Source: Acinetobacter baylyi DSM 14961 = CIP 107474 (GTDB taxonomy: Bacteria > Pseudomonadota > Gammaproteobacteria > Pseudomonadales > Moraxellaceae). Taken from it: a DNA stretch of 64,000 bases. The translations under genes were made by a program, and so were the position numbers. The notes below the pieces were generated by a model. The model had not been told where the DNA came from, made no database searches, and saw only the letters and a program-made list of their open reading frames with translations. Numbering within the stretch: the stretch's first letter is position 1; every line of letters begins with the position of its first letter. The DNA lies in NCBI RefSeq assembly GCF_000368685.1, contig NZ_KB849627.1, positions 210,963-274,962 of the forward strand, given 5' to 3'. Shown here piece after piece: positions 28,454-36,886 of this stretch.

Positions 28454-29725
28454 TTAAATCGTTGCAACAGGTTGTATTGCTGCTCGCGCGGCTAACATGT
28501 CTTGTGCTAAATCATGCTGCCATAACCAGTCAAAACGGTTTTGCAAATGTGCACCCACTGCTTCAAAGCTTGGATACAGTGCTGAGTTAAGTTCATATAT
28601 TTGCCCAGACTCACGCGAAGTACGCTGAACCTTGCAGGCGCGTTCTTTTCGGATCTGTTCATAAATTGCAGAAACTCGCGGTAAATCTTCAACAGTCAGC
28701 TCAGTGTGCTCAAACAATACTTTGAGCGTGAGTGCATCTTCAAGCCCTTGTCCTGCTCCGGCACCCTGATGTGGAAGCATGGCGTGCGCAGCATCTCCCA
28801 TTAATATGACGCGGCCAGAGTGGCTTTGATAAGTCGGCAATTCGGCCAGTTCGTGCAGTGCCCACAAGGTCGGACGCTCAATCAAACCGAGTAAAATTCG
28901 GCAGCTTTCGCTCCAGTCCTGAAAATCGTCCAACATTTCCTGTTTGTCTACCGCACGTGTCCATGGGGTATGTTCTGGAAGCGTACGCTGCTCAGGGTTT
29001 GTCTTAAACGCCACAATGTTAATGTCTTCACCTTGACGAATCGGAAAGGTTAAAATGTGCTTGTTTTGGCCTAAAAACATTTGTGGTACGTCGGCAATTT
29101 CTACATCTAGGCCGGCTGCGACAATGGCTTGCCTAAATTCTGCTGCTTTAATAATGCCTCGGTAAGCCCATGTTCCAGTAAAATTAGGACGCACTGGAGC
29201 AAACTGATGGGTTTGCAGCACATAATCACGCGTGGCTGAGTGTATGCCATCTGCACCAATCACATAATCGGCTTCGGCGCATGTACCATCTTCAAAACTC
29301 AATTCAATATGTGTGTCGTACTCCTGAATCGATTTGAGTTTTTTATTAAACTTACACTGGTGCTGTGGAATATTCCCTAAAATAGCATCTAAGAAATCGG
29401 CACGATGCACCGAAGACTGACCAACCTGAGGAGAAATTGAACTCGACAAATAATCATCGTTATAACCATTTCGCCATTGAAACCACACATCCTGAAATGG
29501 CGCAGATACTTGATCTGCAATCGCGGTATATTGCGAAGCCAAACCAAGTAGCTCAATGGCACGAACCGCATTCGCGCCAAATGAAATTCCGGCACCAATT
29601 TCAGAAAATTGAGGTGCTGCTTCATACAAGCAAACCTCTAAATGTGGTTGCTTAAATAAGTTGGCTGCAAGCGCGACCCCTGCAATACCACCACCAATAA
29701 TGGCTATACTAATTTTTTTACCCAC
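28454..29725 (-). CDS. salA: salicylate 1-hydroxylase SalA
   Basis: A 423-residue FAD-dependent aromatic monooxygenase. The N-terminal dinucleotide fold is IIGGGIAGVALAANL, the middle DG motif is YVIGADGIHS, and the second FAD motif is ILMGDAAHAMLPHQGAGAGQ. It converts salicylate with NADH and O2 to catechol and CO2, feeding CatA. Length and motif spacing match the NahG family. It is divergent from the phosphoethanolamine transferase gene across 315 bases. Confidence 0.94.
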   Translation of the reverse strand: MGKKISIAIIGGGIAGVALAANLFKQPHLEVCLYEAAPQFSEIGAGISFGANAVRAIELLGLASQYTAIADQVSAPFQDVWFQWRNGYNDDYLSSSISPQVGQSSVHRADFLDAILGNIPQHQCKFNKKLKSIQEYDTHIELSFEDGTCAEADYVIGADGIHSATRDYVLQTHQFAPVRPNFTGTWAYRGIIKAAEFRQAIVAAGLDVEIADVPQMFLGQNKHILTFPIRQGEDINIVAFKTNPEQRTLPEHTPWTRAVDKQEMLDDFQDWSESCRILLGLIERPTLWALHELAELPTYQSHSGRVILMGDAAHAMLPHQGAGAGQGLEDALTLKVLFEHTELTVEDLPRVSAIYEQIRKERACKVQRTSRESGQIYELNSALYPSFEAVGAHLQNRFDWLWQHDLAQDMLAARAAIQPVATI

Positions 29726-30040
29726 GACTCATTTCCTTTGAGAACTTGATTTATTGTTTTATTTTTAGTCTGCAAACTCAATTAAATCCAATTTAAAGTT
29801 TTTTAAAGCAGTTATTAATTTTTTAAATAATTTATTAAAATCAATATCTTAAAACAATTATATCATATTTCTTTCTTAATTGCCTATCCGGTATAGGTTT
29901 AAGTTTTCATATCCATCATTATGATCTTAAAACATTGATATTTAGATTTAAATTGAATCATTGAAGCGAAAACTAATTTTCTCTTAATTTTCATACTCTT
30001 TAATGTAGCTATACCCCTCAAATAACTGAACGATATTGAG
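29726..30040. other. 315-base divergent gap between salA and the pmrC-like gene
   Basis: AT-rich, no gene seen. It must hold the salA promoter and the pmrCAB-type promoter. The only clear symmetry is CCTAT-CCGGT-ATAGG at 29883-29897, roughly midway, a possible SalR element. I could not identify a convincing PmrA box. Confidence 0.55.
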
Positions 30041-31693
30041 ATGTTTAAATTGCTACAATTCAAAAAAGTAAGTTTATCTATAAATACATTTAATGGGCTT
30101 CTAGCTTGTTGGTTAGCAAGTTTTACAAATGCTCGTTTTTATGAACGACTGATTGAATTGAGCTCATTCCAAGGTTTGATGCAATATCTATTTTTGGCTG
30201 GAACTTTTTTGATTCTGGCAGGCACTTATTTTTTCATTCTACAACTGATCAGCTGGCGACTATCAGCCAAACTCATTGCAGCTATTTTACTTATACTCAC
30301 AGGCTTTACGTCTTATTTTGTAAATCAGCTTGGTATAGATGTTAATACTGCACAGATGCAGAATGTCATGCAAACGGATGCGAGTGAAGCACTAGATCTA
30401 TTATCTTTACCACTTGTTGTATGGTTCGTTTTTACAACGCTTATACCCCTAATTGTTTTATGTTTTATTGATATTAGAGCTTCCAAAAGCTTAAAAAATC
30501 TATTCATATCAAAAAGTGCCAGTATTATCGTTGCACTTTTTCTTATCGGAATAGGTTTGTTTTCATTTTATGGTCAATACGCTCCAATTTTCCGTGAAAA
30601 TCGTGCCTTAAAAGCACAAATTTCGCCACTCAATATTTTATCGAGTAGCTGGAGTTATACACATAGACAATTTAAAACGCGCCACTTAGCTTTAATCAAA
30701 TATGGTGAAGATGCACATCAGATCAATATGACCAGTTTTAATTCACCTCAGGTCATGGTTTTAGTGATTGGTGAAACTGGCCGTGCTCAAAGCTTTGGTT
30801 TAAATGGGTATGCAAGACAAACAACACCTGCACTCAGCAAACTTGATATTATCAATTTTAGTCAGGCATCATCTTGTGGTACACAAACTTCGGTATCTGT
30901 GCCGTGTATGTTTTCTGGTATGCCACGTCAGAATTACGATGAATCTTTAGCAACTCATCGTGAAGGTTTACTTGATATTACACAACGTGCAGGCTATGAC
31001 GTCACTTGGATTGACAATAATTCTGGATGTAAAGGCGCCTGTGATCGTATTAAAAACTACATCTCACCTAAAGATGACCCGCGTTATCAAGCCCAGTGCA
31101 AAGATGGCGAGTGCTACGATGAAGTATTGATTGAAGCCTTAAATGATTATTTAAAAACACTTGATCTAAAGAAGCTTAAGAAAAGTCAGTTAATCGTTTT
31201 ACATCAAGTTGGAAGTCATGGCCCTGCATATTTCAAACGTTATCCTGCTGCTTTTAAAAAATTTACACCCACTTGTGATACCAACAATATCCAAAACTGC
31301 TCACGCGAAAGCTTGATCAATAGTTACGACAACACCATTTTATATACCGATCATGTGCTAAGTACATTGATCCATACACTTGATAGTTTGCCTATCTCAA
31401 CAGGTTTGATGTATTTGTCGGATCATGGTGAATCGACTGGTGAAAATGGGTTATATCTCCACGGTACGCCTTATTTTATGGCACCGAAAGAACAAACCCA
31501 TATCCCTATGTTATTCTGGTTCTCATCACAATGGCCTAAACAACAACAGATTATGCATTGTTTAAACCAACAAAAAAATCAGCCAGTCAGTCAGGATAAT
31601 TTATTTCCAACGGTTTTGAGTTTATTGGACATACAGACCAAGGCACTTAACCCGCAATTTGATCTGCTGGCTCAATGTAAAGGTAACTTATAA
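30041..31693 (+). CDS. pmrC: lipid A phosphoethanolamine transferase (EptA/PmrC)
   Basis: A 550-residue inner-membrane enzyme that adds phosphoethanolamine to lipid A and so lowers binding of polymyxin-type peptides. About five N-terminal membrane helices (residues 1-180) are followed by a periplasmic sulfatase-fold domain. Zinc and catalytic features are Glu245 in GETGRA, the Thr283 nucleophile in CGTQTSVSVPCMFS, YLSDHGES and LYLHGTPY. Paired cysteines in the periplasmic domain (GCKGACDR, CKDGECYD) fit the family disulfides. It is first in a pmrCAB-like operon whose regulators follow directly. The motif reads GETGRA rather than the more usual GETARA. Confidence 0.93.
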   Translation: MFKLLQFKKVSLSINTFNGLLACWLASFTNARFYERLIELSSFQGLMQYLFLAGTFLILAGTYFFILQLISWRLSAKLIAAILLILTGFTSYFVNQLGIDVNTAQMQNVMQTDASEALDLLSLPLVVWFVFTTLIPLIVLCFIDIRASKSLKNLFISKSASIIVALFLIGIGLFSFYGQYAPIFRENRALKAQISPLNILSSSWSYTHRQFKTRHLALIKYGEDAHQINMTSFNSPQVMVLVIGETGRAQSFGLNGYARQTTPALSKLDIINFSQASSCGTQTSVSVPCMFSGMPRQNYDESLATHREGLLDITQRAGYDVTWIDNNSGCKGACDRIKNYISPKDDPRYQAQCKDGECYDEVLIEALNDYLKTLDLKKLKKSQLIVLHQVGSHGPAYFKRYPAAFKKFTPTCDTNNIQNCSRESLINSYDNTILYTDHVLSTLIHTLDSLPISTGLMYLSDHGESTGENGLYLHGTPYFMAPKEQTHIPMLFWFSSQWPKQQQIMHCLNQQKNQPVSQDNLFPTVLSLLDIQTKALNPQFDLLAQCKGNL

Positions 31694-31694
31694 C

Positions 31695-32375
31695 ATGATT
31701 AAAATTTTATACATTGAAGATGATGTCATGATTGGCAAGACCACTTATCAGTTATTGCGCCATGAAAAATTTGAAGTCGACTGGGCTAAAACCGGACTTG
31801 AAGCACTGGATTTTCTATTTAGACAAACCTATCACCTCGTTTTACTTGATCTTGGACTGCCCGAGCTTGAAGGCTTGGATGTCCTCAAACACATCCGAAA
31901 AAAAATCGAGCTCAATAAGATTGCAGTTATTATTATCAGTGCGCGAGATCAAAGCCGCGACAAGATTCAAGGGCTAAAACTTGGTGCAGACGATTATATT
32001 GTCAAACCGTATGATTTTGACGAATTGGTCGCGCGTATCGAATCTGTGTTAAGGCGTGGTAATTACGCCTCACTCAATGAATTGAACTTTAATGTAGGAC
32101 AAGTTCAGCTCTTTCCAAATACGCATCGTATATTGAAAGATGGGCAGCCGATTAACCTGTCTACAAAAGAATGGTCAATTTTAGAACCAATGATGATGTA
32201 TCCCAACCAGATTTTCTCCAAACAGATGCTTGAAGAAAAACTGTACGATTGTGATGATGAGATCAATAGCAATACCATTGAAGTACATATTCATAATTTA
32301 CGACAAAAGCTTGGAAAAGATTTTATCCGAAATGTACGAGGCTTAGGCTATTGTGTTGAAACTCAAGAAAAATAA
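31695..32375 (+). CDS. pmrA: response regulator PmrA
   Basis: 226 residues from MIKILYIEDDVMIGK; this ATG follows the pmrC stop immediately and is preferred to a frame start 12 codons upstream inside pmrC. The receiver domain has acidic residues ED(D) near position 9, phospho-acceptor Asp52 (LLDLGLP) and Lys in IVKPYDF. An OmpR-type winged helix (LSTKEWSILEPMMMYP, NTIEVHIHNLRQKLG) follows. With PmrB it should control pmrC and itself. Confidence 0.92.
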   Translation: MIKILYIEDDVMIGKTTYQLLRHEKFEVDWAKTGLEALDFLFRQTYHLVLLDLGLPELEGLDVLKHIRKKIELNKIAVIIISARDQSRDKIQGLKLGADDYIVKPYDFDELVARIESVLRRGNYASLNELNFNVGQVQLFPNTHRILKDGQPINLSTKEWSILEPMMMYPNQIFSKQMLEEKLYDCDDEINSNTIEVHIHNLRQKLGKDFIRNVRGLGYCVETQEK

Positions 32376-33753
32376 GTTCATTCGTTTCAGACATGACTTA
32401 AAACGGATTAAGCAATTTTATCAAGAGAAACCTCTAAGTCTGCGCATGTCTTGGAGCATTTCAATATTTAGTATTTTTTTATTGATTTTTATTGGTGTAG
32501 CGGCCTACCGTATTGCACTGGAAGAATCCCAGGAAGTGATTGATCGACAAATGCAGGAAATGGCCGAGTTTCTGGATAAGAACTCGCTTTCTTTACGTTT
32601 GTCGACCTACGATCCAAATGCACATTATGATGAAACAGATGTGTTTATCGATATCATTAAACATGATCAGCTTAATCCACTCAGTCAACACTATAATTAT
32701 ATTTTGCCGTATTCATCTACACCTTATTTCACCAAGAAAAAAACGACGCGTGGCGAACTAAGAATCTATATCTATCCCGCCAATGATAAACAGATTCAAA
32801 TTAGCCAGTTGATTAAAGTCCGTAGACATCTCGCTAAAGAACTGGCATTTAACATGCTGATTCCTTATATCTTTTTTATGCCATTTGCCATTTATAGCAT
32901 GTATTTATTAATTCGTCATCATTTACGGAAATTAACAGAGCTGCGTACTACATTTTCAGAACGTGATTACAATGACTTATCTGAAATTCAGATTGAAAAC
33001 CTACCCATCGAGATTCGACCAGCTATAGATGAATTAAATTATCTATTTAAACGAATTGAACAGGCTAAAATTCAACAACAAGTATTTATCGCAAATGCAG
33101 CGCATGAACTTAGAACACCTTTAACAGCACTTAAATTACAAACTTCATTGCTTTTGAAAACACCACAAGACAGTCAAATTTATGATGAAAATTTGAGTGA
33201 TCTGAGTTTAAGTTTAAAACGTATGACTCATTTAGTCGATCAGTTAATGAGTCTAGCTCATCAAGAAGTCCATCAAGATGAACCTCTCCGATTATTAAAT
33301 CTGGTGGCTCATATCAGACTTTGCGTAGGACAACTTTTAGCCAATGCTCGCAAAAAAGATATTGAACTACAAGTCAATATTGAAGATGATCTGGAAGAAA
33401 TATCAATTCTGGCAACAACCAATTCTTTACACAGCATCCTTATTAATTTGATTGATAATGCAATCAAATACAGCCCTCAACAAGGTCAAGTCATCATTCT
33501 GCTGTCGCAAGATACAAATGCTGTTTATGTTGATATTCACGATAACGGGCCAGGTATTTCTGAACAAGAGTACGATCATGTATTAGAGCGTTTTGTTCGA
33601 CTCGAACATACTCAACAACAGGCCATTGGAAGTGGCCTCGGTTTATCGATTGTACAATCTGCCTTAGATTCAGTTGATGCCAAGATGCAATTTAAGCCCT
33701 CACAGCTATTGGGCGGGCTTTGTGTGCATTTAACCTTTAAACATAGTCTTTAA
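32353..33753 (+). CDS. pmrB: sensor histidine kinase PmrB
   Basis: 466 residues if it starts at GTG 32353, which overlaps the end of pmrA by 23 bases; a TTG at 32356 or an ATG at 32446 (MSWSISIFSIFLL) are alternatives. Two membrane helices (about residues 33-52 and 168-192) flank a periplasmic domain. The phospho-acceptor is His251 in NAAHELRTPLTALK, and the ATPase motifs are NLIDNAIKYSP, DNGPGI and GSGLGLSIV. It phosphorylates PmrA. Function is clear; the exact start is not. Confidence 0.88.
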   Translation: MLKLKKNKFIRFRHDLKRIKQFYQEKPLSLRMSWSISIFSIFLLIFIGVAAYRIALEESQEVIDRQMQEMAEFLDKNSLSLRLSTYDPNAHYDETDVFIDIIKHDQLNPLSQHYNYILPYSSTPYFTKKKTTRGELRIYIYPANDKQIQISQLIKVRRHLAKELAFNMLIPYIFFMPFAIYSMYLLIRHHLRKLTELRTTFSERDYNDLSEIQIENLPIEIRPAIDELNYLFKRIEQAKIQQQVFIANAAHELRTPLTALKLQTSLLLKTPQDSQIYDENLSDLSLSLKRMTHLVDQLMSLAHQEVHQDEPLRLLNLVAHIRLCVGQLLANARKKDIELQVNIEDDLEEISILATTNSLHSILINLIDNAIKYSPQQGQVIILLSQDTNAVYVDIHDNGPGISEQEYDHVLERFVRLEHTQQQAIGSGLGLSIVQSALDSVDAKMQFKPSQLLGGLCVHLTFKHSL

Positions 33754-33825
33754 GATTAATTCAAGCCATGTTTTCAAAACATTATTGAATGATGAAAAAA
33801 ATGAAGGTTTTAATACTTGTTTAGC

Positions 33826-33855
33826 ATATTTGTTATGTTATAACATAACAAATAT
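33826..33855. repeat. perfect 30-bp palindrome downstream of pmrB
   Basis: ATATTTGTTATGTTA is followed at once by its exact reverse complement. TTAATACT at 33810-33817 and AGTATTAA just after form an outer pair. It lies 72 bases before the next start codon and 72 bases after the pmrB stop. An operator or an AT-rich terminator are both possible. Confidence 0.7.
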
Positions 33856-33927
33856 AGTATTAATTTTTAATTCTAAATTTTTGCTAGTGACTTTTCATTC
33901 AAAACTCAGACTCGAAACTATTCAATC

Positions 33928-34488
33928 ATGATCCGTAAAAACCCTTCAGGCCATCTTCCCCAAATTGATCAATCTGCCTATATCGATCAAACCGCCATTA
34001 TTTGTGGAAAAGTTATTATTCATGCCAATGTCTTTGTAGGCCCATATGCCGTGATCCGAGCAGATGAAACTGATGAAACTGGCGATATGCAACCGATTAT
34101 CATTGGTGCAAATTCTAATATTCAAGACGGCGTGGTCATTCATTCCAAAGCTGGCGCATCTGTCATCATCGGTGAAAATTCATCAATTGCACATCGTTCG
34201 ATTATTCATGGGCCATGTGAAATTGGTCATCATGTGTTCGTGGGTTTTAATAGTGTTTTGTTCAATTGCAAAATTGGCCCAAATAGCGCAATTCGCCACA
34301 ATGCTGTGGTAGATGGCCGCGACTTACCTGCAAACTTTTATGTACCAGCTATGAGTTATATTCATCCTAAAACAGATTTGTCAGCTTATCCTCCCATTGA
34401 TATCTCCATTACAGAATTTTCAGAAAGTGTAATTACAACCAACATTGAACTGGTTCAGGGGTACAAGGCGCTGTCCAATGAATTTTAA
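33928..34488 (+). CDS. hexapeptide-repeat protein, gamma-carbonic-anhydrase-like
   Basis: A 186-residue left-handed beta-helix protein with repeated [VI]-x(4)-hexads (IDQTAIICGKVIIHANVFVG). Putative metal ligands are the His in VVIHSKAG and the two in IAHRSIIHG, where the H-x4-H spacing matches gamma-carbonic anhydrases. The segment VFVGPYAVIRADE is a hallmark of this family. No signal peptide is seen. It overlaps the dihydroorotase-like gene by 11 bases, so the two are translationally linked. Substrate unknown; zinc hydratase or acyltransferase-like activity are options. Confidence 0.75.
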   Translation: MIRKNPSGHLPQIDQSAYIDQTAIICGKVIIHANVFVGPYAVIRADETDETGDMQPIIIGANSNIQDGVVIHSKAGASVIIGENSSIAHRSIIHGPCEIGHHVFVGFNSVLFNCKIGPNSAIRHNAVVDGRDLPANFYVPAMSYIHPKTDLSAYPPIDISITEFSESVITTNIELVQGYKALSNEF

Positions 34489-35827
34489 TACCTTGCCTGA
34501 TATCATGATTCGTAATGCAAATATGATTAATGAAGGCCAGTCTAAATTTTGCGATGTGCTGATTAAAAATGGCAGGATCGCCAAAATACAATCTTCAATT
34601 TCGAGTATTAACAATGCCAAGGAAATTGAGGCAAATGGGCGCTGGCTACTGCCTGGGATGATTGATGATCAAGTTCATTTTCGAGATCCTGGCTCTCCTC
34701 ACAAAGGCTGTATTGCCTCAGAATCTGCTGCGGCAACCATTGGTGGAATTACCAGTTATATGGATATGCCAAATACTCAACCGCCAACCCTTGATCTTGA
34801 TGCTTTACAAGCCAAAAAGACTATTGCTTCACAAACCAGTATTGCCAACTATGCTTTTCATTTTGGTGTGAGCGCAGACAATCTAGAAATCATTAAACAA
34901 CTTGACCCGACATTGGTCAGTGGCGTTAAGGTCTTTATGGGTGCGTCAACTGGTAATATGCTGGTTGATGATCCCAAAACACTTGGACTCTTATTTGCCA
35001 ACGTACCCACCATTTTATTGAGCCATTGCGAGTCAAGTCCGATTATTTCTCAGAATGAAAAATTGTTTAGGGAAAAATTTGGTGAAGATATTGATGCGTC
35101 CTGTCATCCTATTATTCGCAATGAAGAATGTTGTTATCAAAGCTCAAAAATGGCTGTTGAGTTAGCAAAGAAATTTAATACCCAATTGCATGTACTGCAT
35201 TTGACCACAGCACGTGAGCTAGCACTATTTGAAGATAAACCTTTACATGAGAAAAGGATTACTGCTGAGGTCTGTATTCATCATTTACATTTTGATGATC
35301 GAGATTATAAACAGCTGAATCATCTGATTAAATGTAATCCGTCTATTAAAGCTGTCAGTGATAAAGAAGCATTGATTCAGGCAATCGCAAATACTAATTT
35401 ACTGGATATTATTGGAACAGATCATGCACCCCATACATTGGATGAAAAGCAAAGATCTTATTTTCAAGCTCCAGCAGGTTTACCACTGGTACAACATGCT
35501 TTGCCAGCCTTACTGGAGCTAGTTGCAGATCAGAAAATGACGATTGAAAATGTTGTAAAAAAAACATCTCATCAGGTTGCTGATCTTTTTAGAATCAAAG
35601 AGCGTGGTTATATCCGTGAAGGCTATTGGGCAGATCTGGTATTAATTGATAAAAATCCTCTCATCGTTGCACAACAACCAAATTTTATGCGTTGTGGATG
35701 GACACCATTTATCCATCAAACCTTTCGACATCAAGTGGCAACCACGATTGTTTCAGGACAAATCGCGTGGCATAACCAGCAGTTATTTTTAAATTGTAAA
35801 GGTCATGCTCTCGAAATTGATCGGTAA
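34478..35827 (+). CDS. dihydroorotase-like amidohydrolase (class I type)
   Basis: 449 residues from MNFNTLPDIMIRNANMINE; the ATG at 34478 has AAGG upstream and overlaps the previous stop. It is an amidohydrolase-fold protein with a metal motif DDQVHFRDPG, where Gln replaces the first His of the usual H-x-H; as I recall, this also occurs in a subgroup of class I dihydroorotases. Further metal-site regions are VFMGAST (replacing the carbamylated-Lys strand), LLSHCE, LHVLHLTTA and GTDHAPHTLDEK. It could cyclise carbamoyl-aspartate or act on another cyclic amide. Pairing with the hexapeptide protein is unusual for plain pyrimidine synthesis. Confidence 0.75.
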   Translation: MNFNTLPDIMIRNANMINEGQSKFCDVLIKNGRIAKIQSSISSINNAKEIEANGRWLLPGMIDDQVHFRDPGSPHKGCIASESAAATIGGITSYMDMPNTQPPTLDLDALQAKKTIASQTSIANYAFHFGVSADNLEIIKQLDPTLVSGVKVFMGASTGNMLVDDPKTLGLLFANVPTILLSHCESSPIISQNEKLFREKFGEDIDASCHPIIRNEECCYQSSKMAVELAKKFNTQLHVLHLTTARELALFEDKPLHEKRITAEVCIHHLHFDDRDYKQLNHLIKCNPSIKAVSDKEALIQAIANTNLLDIIGTDHAPHTLDEKQRSYFQAPAGLPLVQHALPALLELVADQKMTIENVVKKTSHQVADLFRIKERGYIREGYWADLVLIDKNPLIVAQQPNFMRCGWTPFIHQTFRHQVATTIVSGQIAWHNQQLFLNCKGHALEIDR

Positions 35828-35854
35828 ATTATCTTCATCATGTATATTTAGATC

Positions 35855-35890
35855 AGGAAATACAGATTTATGCTGTTATTTCCTTATCTG
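35855..35890 (+). terminator. probable terminator after the dihydroorotase-like gene
   Basis: AGGAAATA-CAG pairs with CTG-TTATTTCCT with one bulged base and a 7-base loop, followed by TATCTGTTTT. It is 28 bases after the stop. AT-rich, so only probable. Confidence 0.55.
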
Positions 35891-36002
35891 TTTTGATGAA
35901 AATAAACACATATTTATTTATAACTGGCAAGCTAACTGAAAGTTTTTTGCACAGGCATTTGATGATAGATCCTCTATAATCGACATTTTTTACAGACTTC
36001 TT

Positions 36003-36881
36003 ATGAAAATTTTAGATGGTGGATTTGGACGCGAGCTTGCACGCAGAGGTGCACCCTTTAGACAACCAGAATGGTCTGCTCTAGCACTCACAGAGGCACC
36101 AGAAATTGTAAAAGAAGTACATCTGGACTTTATTCGTGCTGGTGCACAAGTCATTACCACCAATAATTATGCTGTTGTACCCTTTCATATTGGTCAGGAA
36201 CGTTTTGATCGTGAAGTCACGCAACTTGTAAAAGTTGCCACCAGTCAAGCCAGACTTGCCGTTCAGGAAAGTGGTCAACCTGTTCAAATTGCAGGCTGTC
36301 TACCGCCTTTATTTGGCTCTTATCGTGCAGATTTGTTTGATCAATCTAAGGCAGAAGCTTTAGCAAAACCCATTATTGAAGCACTCTCTCCAGACGTAGA
36401 CTTTTGGCTTGCAGAAACACAATCTTGTCTTGCAGAAGTAAGAACGATTCATCAGTTATTACCCAAAGACGGCCGTGAATTTTGGGTATCATTTACCTTA
36501 CAAGACGAACAAGCTCTGACTGAAGCAAAATTACGTTCTGGTGAAAATATCCAACAAGCTGCTCAGCTTGTACACGAACTCGGTGCAAATGCAATTTTAT
36601 TTAATTGCTGCCAGCCAGAAGTCATTTTACAAGCCATTGAAGAAATCCGTAGTCTACTCCCGTCTGGTGTCAAGATTGGTGCTTATGCAAATGCCTTCCC
36701 ACCACAAAACAGTGATGCAACAGCCAATGATGGTCTGGATGAAGTTCGTAAAGATCTAGATCCGGATGCTTATCTAACATTTGCAAAACAGTGGCAACAC
36801 GCTGGTGCATCCATGATTGGTGGCTGCTGTGGCATAGGTCCTGAGCACATTCAGAAACTTTCTCAGTTTTTTCAAGAATAA
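36003..36881 (+). CDS. homocysteine S-methyltransferase family protein (MmuM-like)
   Basis: A 292-residue zinc-dependent methyltransferase barrel starting MKILDGGFGRELARRGAPF, the typical N-terminus. The three zinc-binding cysteines are in LFNCCQPEV and GGCCGIGPEHI. The family methylates homocysteine to methionine using S-methylmethionine or a related donor. The gene is 5 bases before an amino-acid permease, the arrangement seen for S-methylmethionine use in other bacteria. The exact methyl donor cannot be read from the sequence. Confidence 0.85.
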   Translation: MKILDGGFGRELARRGAPFRQPEWSALALTEAPEIVKEVHLDFIRAGAQVITTNNYAVVPFHIGQERFDREVTQLVKVATSQARLAVQESGQPVQIAGCLPPLFGSYRADLFDQSKAEALAKPIIEALSPDVDFWLAETQSCLAEVRTIHQLLPKDGREFWVSFTLQDEQALTEAKLRSGENIQQAAQLVHELGANAILFNCCQPEVILQAIEEIRSLLPSGVKIGAYANAFPPQNSDATANDGLDEVRKDLDPDAYLTFAKQWQHAGASMIGGCCGIGPEHIQKLSQFFQE

Positions 36882-36886
36882 TTTTT

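Noticed and set aside
29980..30010. CTTAAT and TTTAAT hexamers before the pmrC-like gene as a PmrA box
   Set aside because: The spacing does not fit two half sites separated by 5 bases, and such AT-rich hexamers are common in this genome.
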